From an uncultured Clostridia bacterium (lineage in GTDB: Bacteria; Bacillota; Clostridia; Oscillospirales; Oscillospiraceae), in assembly GCA_946186375.1 (NCBI GenBank), contig CAMHMZ010000029.1, positions 1 through 33,959 of the forward strand: a DNA stretch of 33,959 nt. The letters are read 5' to 3'. How positions within the stretch are numbered: the stretch's first letter is position 1; each line of letters starts with the position of its first letter. Shown here piece by piece: positions 26,948 to 33,959 of this stretch. The notes under the pieces are model-generated. The model did no database searches. It saw nothing but the letters and a program-made list of their open reading frames with translations, and was not told the origin of the DNA. The translations under genes and the position numbers were made by a program.

Positions 26948-28570
26948 ATGATGAGAAAGAGACTTTTGGCTCTTCTGTGCGCCGCGGCGCTGCTGCTGAC
27001 GCTGAGCGGCTGCGGACAGAGCGAGACGGCCGACCCCTACAGCGATATCCCGGCCTCCACGGGCGGCAAGGATATCGAGCGCGCGGAGATGGCTGACGAG
27101 ATCTTCTCCCTCAACAGCAACAGCAAGTTCAGCTTCAACCCCCTCATCGCCACGAACCACGCCAACCAGCTCATCTGCAGCCTCGTGTATGAGAACATGC
27201 TGGAGCTGGACAACAACTTCGAGGTGATCGAGGGCGCGGGCCTCATCAAGGACTGGTCCGTGTCCGAAGATGGGCGCAGCTGGCAGTTCAATATCGACAC
27301 CACGCATACCTTCCACGACGGCACGCCCCTCACCGGGCTCGACCTGCGCCGCTCACTGGAGTACGCCATCGTGGCCGATCGCTATCGCGGACGCTTCGCC
27401 AGCATCCAGGGCGTGTCACACACGGACGAGGCGATGTACGTCACGCTCGGCATTGCCAACACGCAGTTTTATAAGCTCCTGAACATCCCCGTCTGCATGC
27501 ACGGCACCATGGGCGACGACCACCCCATGGGCAGCGGCCCCTATATGTGGAACGAGGACGGCACGGAGCTGCTGGCCTTTACGGGGCACAACGGCTATGA
27601 CGAGCTGCCGGTGGACAAGATCTATGTCAAGGAGTACACGGACGCGGCGGGCATCCTCTCGGCCTACGAGGACGCCGTGATCGACGTCGTGCTCAACGAC
27701 CCCTCCAGCAGCACGAACCTCGGCTATTCGAGCTCCAACGAGTCGCGCGCCTTTGCCACGACCAACATGCACTATGTGGCCTTCAACGAGGAGAGTGCCC
27801 TCGGCCGCTACAGCAACATCCGCACGGCGCTCAGCTACGGCTTTGACCGCCGGTATTTCGCCGAGGAGCTCATGCGCGGCAACGCCGTGGCCTCGCCGAT
27901 CCCCATGTACCCCACCTGCTCCTGCTACCCGGAGGAGCTGGCCGACGCCAACCAGTACGATCTGGAGCGCTGCCGCGTGATCCTGGAAAACTACGGTATC
28001 CGCGACTATGACGAGGACGGCAGGCTGGAATTCTCCAGCGGCAACAACGCCGACCTCTCCATGACGATGATCGTCTGCAGCGACAGCAGCATCAAGGCCG
28101 GCATGGTCCGCCGCTTTGTGGAGGACATGGACAGCATCGGGCTGACCATCGAGGTGCGCGAGCTGAGCTGGGACGCCTATGTGAAGGCGCTTGAGGACGG
28201 CAAGCTCGAGGACGACACGGAGTACGACATGTACTACGCCGAGGTCAAGCTCCGCAACGACTTTGATCTGACGGAGCTGCTGCAGGTGCGCAACAAGAAC
28301 AATGAGGGCACGAACATCAACTTCACCCGTTCCACCGACCGCGTGTTCGAGACCTATATTTACAATTATCTGGCCGCTTCCGACATGGACCGGGCCAACC
28401 AGTATGCCATTCTGGCGCAGTACATCCTCACGACGGGCTCGCTGATCCCCATCGGCTTTGAAAAGCAGGAGGTCATCACGCACCGCGGCGTCTGCAAGGG
28501 CGTCGACCCCAACATGGGCAACCCCCTCTACGGCTTTACGAGCTGGGAGATCGATCTGAAGAAGAGATAA
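26948..28570 (+). CDS. ABC transporter substrate-binding lipoprotein, family 5 (peptide/nickel type)
   Basis: 540 aa. Lipoprotein signal peptide with lipobox LSGC (Cys22). The mature part is a family 5 solute-binding fold, with FNPLIATNHANQLICSLVYE, the canonical block WSVSEDGRSWQFNI, HDGTPLTGLDLRRSLEYAI and late NTQFYKLL. Start 26948 (MMRKRLL) is 6 nt after GAGG; an earlier in-frame ATG at 26936 has no proper site. No permease or ATPase genes follow, so it either serves a transporter encoded elsewhere or acts alone as a sensor. A weak hairpin terminator follows. Confidence 0.87.
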   Translation: MMRKRLLALLCAAALLLTLSGCGQSETADPYSDIPASTGGKDIERAEMADEIFSLNSNSKFSFNPLIATNHANQLICSLVYENMLELDNNFEVIEGAGLIKDWSVSEDGRSWQFNIDTTHTFHDGTPLTGLDLRRSLEYAIVADRYRGRFASIQGVSHTDEAMYVTLGIANTQFYKLLNIPVCMHGTMGDDHPMGSGPYMWNEDGTELLAFTGHNGYDELPVDKIYVKEYTDAAGILSAYEDAVIDVVLNDPSSSTNLGYSSSNESRAFATTNMHYVAFNEESALGRYSNIRTALSYGFDRRYFAEELMRGNAVASPIPMYPTCSCYPEELADANQYDLERCRVILENYGIRDYDEDGRLEFSSGNNADLSMTMIVCSDSSIKAGMVRRFVEDMDSIGLTIEVRELSWDAYVKALEDGKLEDDTEYDMYYAEVKLRNDFDLTELLQVRNKNNEGTNINFTRSTDRVFETYIYNYLAASDMDRANQYAILAQYILTTGSLIPIGFEKQEVITHRGVCKGVDPNMGNPLYGFTSWEIDLKKR

Positions 28571-28572
28571 AG

Positions 28573-28590
28573 ACGGCGCAGCGCCGTTTC
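28573..28590 (+). terminator. Weak hairpin terminator after the solute-binding gene
   Basis: ACGGCGC/GCGCCGT stem (28573-28579 with 28581-28587) followed by TTTC. Short loop and short T run, so read-through into cdd is likely. Confidence 0.45.
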
Positions 28591-28626
28591 TCCCCAAATG
28601 GGAGCAAACTGGAAAGGAGTTTCGAA

Positions 28627-29007
28627 ATGACAGACAGAGAACTGATGTCCCGGGCCAGGGAGGCCTCGCTCAATTCCTATTCGCCCTATTCGCGCTTCGC
28701 CGTGGGCGCGGCGCTCGAGTGCGAGGACGGGACGATCTACACCGGCTGCAACATCGAAAACGCCGCGCTGGGCGACACGATCTGCGCCGAGCGCACCGCC
28801 TGCGTCAAGGCCGTCAGCGAGGGCAAGCGCAGCTTTCGCCGCATCGCCATCTATGCCGACAGCGAGAACTGGTGCACGCCCTGCGGCTCCTGCCGCCAGT
28901 TTTTGGCGGAGTTTTCGCCCGAGATGGAGGTCCTCTGCGCCAAGGCCGGCGGCCGCTACGTGAGCTATAAGCTCTCGGAGCTGCTGCCCTGCAACTTCAA
29001 TTTCTGA
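28627..29007 (+). CDS. cdd: Cytidine deaminase
   Basis: 126 aa, homotetrameric-type enzyme that deaminates cytidine and deoxycytidine to uridine forms in pyrimidine salvage. All zinc ligands and the catalytic residue are in place: CAE (Cys53, Glu55) and PCGSC (Cys86, Cys89), the same numbering as in the Bacillus enzyme. AAAGGAG precedes the ATG. The next gene begins 3 nt after the stop, so cdd is the first gene of a tight run with the HTH, TIR and aldolase genes. Confidence 0.95.
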   Translation: MTDRELMSRAREASLNSYSPYSRFAVGAALECEDGTIYTGCNIENAALGDTICAERTACVKAVSEGKRSFRRIAIYADSENWCTPCGSCRQFLAEFSPEMEVLCAKAGGRYVSYKLSELLPCNFNF

Positions 29008-29010
29008 GCG

Positions 29011-29286
29011 ATGGAGCTGGAGCAGCTGCGCCTTTTTGCCGCCGCGGCCCGCTGCGGCAGCATCTCCGAGGCGGCGCGCCGCCTGTATATCAGCCACTCC
29101 ACGGTCAGCCGCGCGGTGAGCGCGCTCGAGGAGGAGCTGGGCGTGAGCCTGCTGGCGCGCAGCAACCGCGTCACCGGGCTGACGGCCGCCGGGGAGACGC
29201 TGCTGCGGGAGGCCGAGGCGCTGCTCGCCAAAGCCGAAGAGGCGGCCGCGCGCACAAGGGCGGCCGCCGAACAGGACAGAGGGTAG
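29011..29286 (+). CDS. LysR-type protein consisting of the HTH domain only
   Basis: 91 aa. Residues 1-62 are a textbook LysR winged HTH (MELEQLRLFAAAARCGSISE then AARRLYISHSTVSRAVSALE and LGVSLLARSN). An Ala/Glu-rich linker helix follows and the protein stops at TAG 29284. The roughly 200-residue effector domain is missing, and the downstream DNA encodes another protein, not its remains. It starts 3 nt after cdd and ends 6 nt before the TIR gene, so it looks like a retained operon member, not random decay. It may act as a dimer through the linker helix, or be a relic. Target unknown. Confidence 0.75.
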   Translation: MELEQLRLFAAAARCGSISEAARRLYISHSTVSRAVSALEEELGVSLLARSNRVTGLTAAGETLLREAEALLAKAEEAAARTRAAAEQDRG

Positions 29287-29292
29287 AACACA

Positions 29293-30792
29293 GTGAGTAT
29301 CATCCGGGCCTTTGCGCCTTATGAGGGGGAGCAGCCTTATCTGTTCGCAAGCTACGCGCACGCGGACGCCGACAAGGTGCTGCCGGTGCTGACGGCGCTG
29401 CACGAGCGGGGCTTTCGCGTCTGGTACGACGAGGGCATCGAGGTCGGCAGCGAATGGCCGGAGTGCATCGCCTCGCATCTTGAGGGCGCTTCGCTGGCGC
29501 TCGTTTTTCTCTCGGAGGCCTATCTGCGCTCCGACAACTGTCGGCGCGAGCTGCATTTTGCGCTGACCAGGCGCATCCGCACCGTGAACATCTTTCTCGA
29601 GCCGACGGCGCTGACGCCCGGTGTAGAGATGCAGGTCGGCAACAGCTTCGCGCTGATGAAGCACGAGATGGACGAGGCGCTCTTTTATGAAAAGCTGCTC
29701 TCTGCCCCGCCTCTGACGGAGGCCGGGGTCTGCGGCGAGGCGCCGGAGGGGCGCAAGGCCCGGCCGTCCCGGCCGTCCCGCGCCCGAACGCCGCGCCCGA
29801 AAAAGAAAAAGCGGATCGCTCGGCTGATCGCGCTGCTGCTCCTGCTTCTGCTGCTGGCCGCGGCGGTCACGCTGGGGATCGTCGGGCACTTCACGGGGCT
29901 CACCGAACGCCTCGAGCTCCGGCTGGGGCAGGAGCGCGTGCAGACGCTGCCCGGCGACACGGTGGCCGTGTTCCGGAGCCCGCTTATGGAGAAGGCGGCC
30001 CGTGCCTGGACCGGGCAGGCCGAGGGGGAAGTGCGCGTCTCGCAGCTTGCCGGGCTCACAGAGCTCTGGCTCTGCGGGGAGGAGGTCTACTTCTCCGCTC
30101 CGGAGACCCTCCCGGAGGGCGAGGGAACGCTCTCGGAGCTGTCCGACCTGCGTTATTTCCCGTCTCTGCGAAGCCTGACGCTGTACCGGCAGCCGCTGAC
30201 GAGCCTTGAGACCCTGCCGCCCCACCGGCTGGAGAGTCTTTCTGTGCTCGACGGCGCGCTGACGAGCCTGCAGGGCGTCGGGCGTCTGACAAAGCTGCGG
30301 GAGCTCGTGACCGACGGCTGTCCCGTGCGGGAGCTGTCGGATCTGCGCTTCTGTCTGGAGCTGAGGCGGCTGAGCCTGCTGGGCTCCTCCGTCGAAGACT
30401 TTTCGGCGGTGCACCCGCTCATCCACTTGACGGAGGTCGCGGTGTCCAACGCCAACCTGGACTCGCTCGGGGAAATCTTCGGGCGCAGCGCGCTGACGAG
30501 TCTGCAGCTGGAAAACTGCGACCTGCGCGGCCGCTTCTTCAAGCGCTTTGACTCGGAGCGGCGGCTCGTGAAGCTGAGGCTGGAGGGCTGCGCGCTCAGC
30601 AGCACGGAAAATCTGGAGGATTTCACCGGGCTGACGGAGCTGACGCTGCTCGACAGCGGCGCCGGGCTCGACTGGTCGCTGCTGGCGAGGCTCCCGGCCC
30701 TGAGCCGGGTGACGGTGGATGAGACGACGCGCGACGCGGTGCTGCGCGCGCTGCAGGGAACGGACGTGACGGTCACGGAGATCGGAGGCTGA
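29293..30792 (+). CDS. TIR - transmembrane - leucine-rich-repeat receptor-like protein
   Basis: 499 aa. Residues 16 to about 130 form a TIR domain: YLFASYAHADADKVLPVLTA, FRVWYDEGIEVGSEW, LALVFLSEAYLRSDNCRREL. The glutamate after the conserved Cys (Glu86) corresponds to the catalytic Glu of NAD-cleaving TIR domains. A basic linker (PRPKKKKRIAR) leads to one membrane helix (about 178-198, Leu-rich). Residues about 245-490 are irregular leucine-rich repeats (LRSLTLYRQPLTSLETLPPH, LRELVTDGCPVRELSDL, LTSLQLENCDLRG). The positive-inside rule puts TIR in the cytoplasm and the LRR outside. The start is GTG 29293 after GAGGG; no other start exists before the domain. The downstream gene starts one base after the stop. 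Confidence 0.85.
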   Translation: MSIIRAFAPYEGEQPYLFASYAHADADKVLPVLTALHERGFRVWYDEGIEVGSEWPECIASHLEGASLALVFLSEAYLRSDNCRRELHFALTRRIRTVNIFLEPTALTPGVEMQVGNSFALMKHEMDEALFYEKLLSAPPLTEAGVCGEAPEGRKARPSRPSRARTPRPKKKKRIARLIALLLLLLLLAAAVTLGIVGHFTGLTERLELRLGQERVQTLPGDTVAVFRSPLMEKAARAWTGQAEGEVRVSQLAGLTELWLCGEEVYFSAPETLPEGEGTLSELSDLRYFPSLRSLTLYRQPLTSLETLPPHRLESLSVLDGALTSLQGVGRLTKLRELVTDGCPVRELSDLRFCLELRRLSLLGSSVEDFSAVHPLIHLTEVAVSNANLDSLGEIFGRSALTSLQLENCDLRGRFFKRFDSERRLVKLRLEGCALSSTENLEDFTGLTELTLLDSGAGLDWSLLARLPALSRVTVDETTRDAVLRALQGTDVTVTEIGG

Positions 30793-30793
30793 G

Positions 30794-31819
30794 ATGCTGT
30801 CTTTTGAAAACGATTACAACGTCGGGGCGCATCCGGAGCTGCTGCGCCGCCTGGGCGAGACGAATTTTGAAAAGCACACGGGCTACGGCGAGGACGAGCT
30901 CTGCCGCAGCGCGGCGGAGAAGATCCGCGCAGCGCTCGGCTGCCCGGAGGCGGAGATCCGCTTCCTCGTCGGCGGCACGCAGACCAACCAGATCGTCATC
31001 GACGGACTTCTGAAGTCCTACGAGGGCGTGCTCGCGGCCGAGACCGGCCATGTCGCCGCGCACGAGGCTGGGGCCATCGAGTACAGCGGCCACAAGGTGC
31101 TGACGCTGCCCGCGCATGAGGGCAAGATAGACGCAAAGGAGCTGCGCGCCTGGATCGAGCGTTTTTACGCCGACGAGAGCCATGAACACATGGTCTTCCC
31201 CGGCATGGTCTACCTCTCTTACCCCACCGAGTACGGCACGCTCTATTCGCGCGCCGAGCTCGAAGCGATCGCGGCGGTCTGCCGCGAGGCGCGTATCCCG
31301 CTCTATCTTGACGGGGCGCGGCTTGGCTACGGGCTCATGAGCCGGGAAGGGGAGCTGAGCATGCGCGACATCGCGCGGCTGAGCGACGTGTTTTACATCG
31401 GCGGCACCAAGGTGGGCGCTCTGTGCGGCGAGGCGCTGGTCTTCCCGCGCGGCGGCATGCCCGCGCATTTCACCGCTGTCGTCAAGCAGCACGGCGGGCT
31501 CCTCGCCAAGGGGCGGCTGCTGGGCGTGCAGTTCGACGCCCTGTTCACAGACGGTCTCTATGAGCGCATCTCCGCCAACGCCATCGACAAGGCGGAAAAG
31601 CTCAAGGCGCTTTTTAAGGAGAAGGGCTATGCCTTCTTCCTCGAGACGCCCACCAACCAGCAGTTCGTGCAGCTGCGGGACGAGCAGGCCGAGGCGCTCA
31701 GGGAGAAGGTCCGCTTCAGCTTCTGGGAAAAGCCGGACGATACGCACACGGTCGTGCGCTTCTGCACCAGCTGGGCTACCACGGACGAGGAGCTCGACAC
31801 CCTCGCCGCGATCCTGTAA
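30794..31819 (+). CDS. Low-specificity threonine aldolase-like PLP lyase
   Basis: 341 aa cytoplasmic PLP enzyme of the beta-eliminating lyase family, predicted to split L-threonine or allo-threonine to glycine and acetaldehyde. Motifs are FENDYNVGAHPELLRRL, GYGEDELC, PLYLDGARLGYGL and the PLP lysine in YIGGTKVGAL (Lys206). GGAGG lies inside the 3' end of the TIR gene and the ATG is one base after its stop, so translation is coupled. No functional link to the TIR protein is obvious. Followed by a heptamer tract and a very strong terminator. Confidence 0.88.
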   Translation: MLSFENDYNVGAHPELLRRLGETNFEKHTGYGEDELCRSAAEKIRAALGCPEAEIRFLVGGTQTNQIVIDGLLKSYEGVLAAETGHVAAHEAGAIEYSGHKVLTLPAHEGKIDAKELRAWIERFYADESHEHMVFPGMVYLSYPTEYGTLYSRAELEAIAAVCREARIPLYLDGARLGYGLMSREGELSMRDIARLSDVFYIGGTKVGALCGEALVFPRGGMPAHFTAVVKQHGGLLAKGRLLGVQFDALFTDGLYERISANAIDKAEKLKALFKEKGYAFFLETPTNQQFVQLRDEQAEALREKVRFSFWEKPDDTHTVVRFCTSWATTDEELDTLAAIL

Positions 31820-31822
31820 AAT

Positions 31823-31853
31823 AGTTTTTAGTTTTCAGTTTTTAGTTTTTAGA
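31823..31853. repeat. TTTTTAG heptamer tract after the aldolase gene
   Basis: Period-7 TTTTTAG/TTTTCAG units, beginning three bases after the stop codon and ending in AGAATTG. Confidence 0.75.
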
Positions 31854-31940
31854 ATTGAGAACGAAGATTTGACGCATTGTATGGAATGCTGTCACAGAGG
31901 AAGCGGCTTTGCTCCACCCAGTATGCAGCGTGATATATGG

Positions 31941-31987
31941 AAAAAGTTCGGCGAATTCGCGCATGTTGCGAATTCACCGAACTTTTT
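31941..31987. terminator. Bidirectional terminator between the aldolase and AAA+ genes
   Basis: A 20-bp stem with one mismatch (31941-31960 with 31968-31987; starts AAAAAGTTCGG, ends CCGAACTTTTT), 7-nt loop. Usable by both convergent genes. The remaining 31860-32050 bases show nothing else. Confidence 0.85.
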
Positions 31988-32051
31988 CTATGTGATTATC
32001 TTCTGCTATCGGAAGCGGTTCTAATCGTACAGCAAATTTTCGTCAGCTTTT

Positions 32052-32081
32052 CTAAAAACTAAAAACTAAAAACTAAAAACT
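32052..32081. repeat. AAAAACT heptamer tract at the 3' end of the AAA+ gene
   Basis: Four exact AAAAACT units whose right end touches the stop codon of the minus-strand AAA+ gene (TGA at 32083-32081). Confidence 0.8.
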
Positions 32082-33511
32082 CACTCCCCGTCTTCGTCCT
32101 CGTCGAGGAAGTCCTCGGGCAGGACGGCCATGAGCGTCTCCTTGTCCGGGGCCTCGAGCGCGGCGATGCGGTTGGACTGACGCACCACCATGTCTTCAAA
32201 GCGGTTGCGCACGTCGCGGCCGTTGCCGAAGTTCTCGTCCCGCTCCTCGTAGAGCTCGTCGAAGAGCTTTTTCGCGGCCTGCTCGCCCTCCTCGCTGAGC
32301 TTGTAGCCGTTCTTTTTGCACTGGATCTTGAAGATCTCCAGCAGCTGCTCTCCGGTGTAGTCGGGGAAGTAGAAATACTTGTTGAAGCGGGACTCCAGGC
32401 CCGGGTTCGAGCTGAGGAATTCGCCCATCGGCCCGGTGTAGCCGGCGACGATGACGATCAGATCGTCGCGGTGGTCCTCCATGGCCTTGAGGATCGTCTC
32501 GATCGCCTCACGGCCGAAGTCGTTCTCGCCGCCGGAGGAGAGGGAATAGGCCTCGTCGATGAACAGCACGCCTCCGAGCGCGGACTTGATGACCTCCTGC
32601 GTCTTGAGCGCGGTCTGCCCGACGTAGCCCGCCACGAGCCCGGAGCGGTCCACCTCGATCAGCTGCCCCTTGCTCAGCACGCCGATCGCCGCGTACAGCG
32701 AGCCGACGAGGCGCGCCACCGTCGTCTTGCCGGTGCCGGGGTTGCCCATGAAGACCATGTGCAGGCTCATCGGCGGCACGGGCAGGTCGTTTTCCTCGCG
32801 GAGCTTGCGGACCTTGATGAGGTTGATAAGACTCTTGACGTCCTTTTTCACCTCGTCCAGGCCGACGAGCTGGTCGAGCTGCTCCATGAGTTCGTCAAAG
32901 CTCGGCTTCTTCTCCTCCTCGGCCGGGGCGCTCTCCTGCTTCGTCTCCCCGCCGGAGGTCTGGGTCTGCAGCGGGTGCTTTTCGACAAAGCTCTGCTCGC
33001 CGCTCGTGACAAAGTCGAGGGGGTTGAGCCCCTCGCGAGTCTTGCGCACGCCGTTGGTGTCGCAGATGGCGGTGAGGCGGTCGGTGCACTCAGTGATGTA
33101 CTCGGCCTCCGCGAAGGTGACGTCGTCGTCCACCGCGGCCAGATACAGCAGGATGTTCGTCAGCATGCGGATAAAGGTGCGCGAGGTCTCCGTGCCGCGT
33201 TTGGCGTCGCTCTCGGCCAGGTTCCAGAAAAAGACCGGCGGCAGGAAGACGTCGCTCTCGCACACGGAGCTCGTGAGCGTCCAGAGCATCCAGGTGGGCT
33301 TGGCCCGGTTTTTGGAGTAGATCTGGTTTGCCATGTCCACGTGGCTCTGCGTGACCGCCGCGGCCTTGCTCCACAGGCCCAGCGCGCACTTGGTCATAAA
33401 GTCGTCCAGCTCCGGCGCAAGATTGCTGCCGCCGAGACGGTAGAAGGCGTCGGTGTTGGCAAGATAGATCTTGTGAAATTCCTCGGGGGAACGGTTCCAG
33501 GTCGTAGGCAT
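32081..33511 (-). CDS. AAA+ ATPase of the SpoVK/CbbX group with an N-terminal helical domain
   Basis: 476 aa. The C-terminal AAA+ module has Walker A GNPGTGKTT (from about residue 256), Walker B VLFIDEAYSL (about 318), a sensor/arginine region GLESRFNKYFYFPDY and the ending NGRDVRNRFEDMV, all typical of the CbbX/SpoVK/EccA clade. It is preceded by GLDEVKKDVKSLINLIKVRK. The N-terminal about 160 residues are helical and contain YLAAVDDDVTFAEAEYITEC, which resembles TerB-like domains, then a charged linker (about 180-215). It probably remodels an unknown protein partner in the cytoplasm. Transcribed alone from 33551-33578. Confidence 0.85.
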   Translation of the reverse strand: MPTTWNRSPEEFHKIYLANTDAFYRLGGSNLAPELDDFMTKCALGLWSKAAAVTQSHVDMANQIYSKNRAKPTWMLWTLTSSVCESDVFLPPVFFWNLAESDAKRGTETSRTFIRMLTNILLYLAAVDDDVTFAEAEYITECTDRLTAICDTNGVRKTREGLNPLDFVTSGEQSFVEKHPLQTQTSGGETKQESAPAEEEKKPSFDELMEQLDQLVGLDEVKKDVKSLINLIKVRKLREENDLPVPPMSLHMVFMGNPGTGKTTVARLVGSLYAAIGVLSKGQLIEVDRSGLVAGYVGQTALKTQEVIKSALGGVLFIDEAYSLSSGGENDFGREAIETILKAMEDHRDDLIVIVAGYTGPMGEFLSSNPGLESRFNKYFYFPDYTGEQLLEIFKIQCKKNGYKLSEEGEQAAKKLFDELYEERDENFGNGRDVRNRFEDMVVRQSNRIAALEAPDKETLMAVLPEDFLDEDEDGE

Positions 33512-33550
33512 GGCTCACTTCTCCTCTGTATAGCTTTTCTCTGTCCTTCT

Positions 33551-33578
33551 ATTATAAACCAAAAAACAGACGGGTCAA
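33551..33578 (-). promoter_or_regulatory. Promoter of the AAA+ gene, embedded in a terminator
   Basis: Minus strand TTGACC (33573-33578), 16 bp, TATAAT (33551-33556). The -35 lies in the right arm and loop of the upstream terminator hairpin (33566-33600). Confidence 0.65.
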
Positions 33579-33600
33579 GAGTTAATCCCGACCCGTCCGT
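33560..33600 (-). terminator. Terminator of the small Pro/Arg-rich ORF
   Basis: 11-bp stem ACGGACGGGTC with GACCCGTCTGT (one G-U), then a T run on the minus strand (33566-33561). Confidence 0.75.
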
Positions 33601-33615
33601 TCTTTCTCGGGCTTC

Positions 33616-33792
33616 TCAGCCGCGGCGCCGCGGCGGACAAAAGCGCACCGCCCGGCAGCGAGGCTCTCGCGGCGGGGGCGGAGGTCCCCAGCCTCCCCGC
33701 GGCGGCGGAGGCGGCGGAAAAGGCCGCGCGTGCGTCACGCGCTCCCAGACCCGGTCAAAGCTCTTCAGCCGCCGGTCCCAATCTGCGTGCAT
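33616..33792 (-). CDS. Small Pro/Arg-rich hypothetical protein (58 aa)
   Basis: Not recognised. Translated by hand from ATG 33792, which is 8 nt after AAGGAG; stop TGA at 33616. It begins MHADWDRRLKSFDRVWERVT, which is plausible helical protein sequence, then becomes a run of prolines (PFPPPPPP, GPPPPP) with Arg and two Cys. A good ribosome binding site upstream and an intrinsic terminator 16 bp downstream support a real gene. The Pro codons come from a GC-rich stretch, so chance cannot be excluded. No membrane segment. Confidence 0.5.
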   Translation of the reverse strand: MHADWDRRLKSFDRVWERVTHARPFPPPPPPRGGWGPPPPPREPRCRAVRFCPPRRRG

Positions 33793-33796
33793 ACTT

Positions 33797-33856
33797 TCAT
33801 CTCCTTGTCGCTCCGGCCGGGTCTGCGGCCTGCCGGAGGGCTTTTCGCCGTTTCAT
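33797..33856 (-). CDS. Possible 19-residue leader peptide upstream of the small Pro/Arg ORF
   Basis: ATG 33856 follows GAGGAAG; reads MKRRKALRQAADPAGATRR and stops at a TGA overlapping the next gene's ribosome binding site. Arg/Lys-rich. The layout fits translational coupling, but such short frames are common by chance. Confidence 0.25.
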   Translation of the reverse strand: MKRRKALRQAADPAGATRR

Positions 33857-33869
33857 CCTATGCTTCCTC

Positions 33870-33898
33870 TTGCAAAGCGGTGCCGGATATGAGATAAT
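33870..33898 (+). promoter_or_regulatory. Possible plus-strand promoter at the right edge
   Basis: TTGCAA (33870-33875), 17 bp, GATAAT (33893-33898). Any gene it serves starts beyond the window. Confidence 0.35.
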
Positions 33899-33959
33899 TA
33901 GGTAAACGATGATGAAATCGGCAAGAGCGGATCCCGAGAAAATTTGTGTTCTGATGATG

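Noticed and set aside
28528-30426. Minus-strand open frame of about 630 codons opposite cdd and the TIR gene
   Set aside because: Arg/Gln/Pro-rich composition, no motif, and crosses two clear plus-strand genes.
29293-30792. Known Thoeris or CBASS defence module
   Set aside because: No ThsA-like, cyclase or effector partner nearby, and the TM-LRR architecture differs from those TIR proteins.
32471-33892. Plus-strand open frame of about 470 codons opposite the AAA+ gene
   Set aside because: The minus-strand frame has full Walker motifs; this one has none.

Overview
The window is a GC-rich (roughly 60%) bacterial chromosome segment with Firmicutes-type gene starts (strong AGGAGG ribosome binding sites, TTG-17-TATAAT promoters). 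The gene set (HTH-lepA, clostridial-type SecA with a C-terminal SEC-C motif, a GntR/YtrA-ABC cassette, ferredoxin-dependent 2-oxoacid oxidoreductase, ADP-forming acyl-CoA ligase, BspA-like surface protein, SpoVK/CbbX-like ATPase) suggests a strictly anaerobic gut Clostridia, probably Oscillospiraceae-like. That placement is inference. I see no rRNA, tRNA, CRISPR array, transposase or phage gene.

Layout. 1-4781: the 5' part of pta (minus), a divergent HTH regulator translationally coupled to lepA (plus), and an SLC13-type transporter (minus). 5020-6387: a MATE exporter with a palindromic promoter region. 6563-13811: a seven-gene plus-strand cluster made of a GPH/MFS-like transporter, a ketopantoate-reductase-family dehydrogenase, the four subunits of a Vor/Kor-type 2-oxoacid:ferredoxin oxidoreductase, and a fused ADP-forming acyl-CoA ligase. 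A convergent FCD-type GntR regulator (13864-14598) follows. Together these look like a catabolic route: import a 2-hydroxy acid, oxidise it to a 2-oxo acid, decarboxylate it to acyl-CoA with reduced ferredoxin, and recover ATP from the acyl-CoA. The substrate is unknown.

14600-18650: a structured leader with a terminator, a Cthe_2159-like beta-helix lipoprotein, then a minus-strand YtrA-type GntR/ABC ATPase/permease operon with a clear operator. 18993-21360: a PatB/MalY-type C-S lyase and an MFS transporter. 21423-23042: a secreted LRR_5 protein with three repeats of exactly 267 bp. 23276-26883: secA and pgeF. 26948-28570: an oligopeptide-type solute-binding lipoprotein.

28627-31819: a tight plus-strand run of cdd, a LysR protein reduced to its HTH, a TIR-transmembrane-LRR protein and a threonine-aldolase-like lyase. 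The TIR-TM-LRR protein looks like a Toll receptor with its domain order reversed, keeps the putative NADase glutamate, and is the most striking gene here. 32081-33856: an AAA+ ATPase of the SpoVK/CbbX group preceded by a small Pro/Arg-rich ORF.

Several intergenic stretches hold tandem 7-bp repeats of two families (YAGTTTT and ATTCCGM). Five of these tracts start within a few bases of a stop codon. They are mixed with REP-like palindromes whose arms end in GTAGGG. No gene explains these repeats, and they form a second theme of the window.
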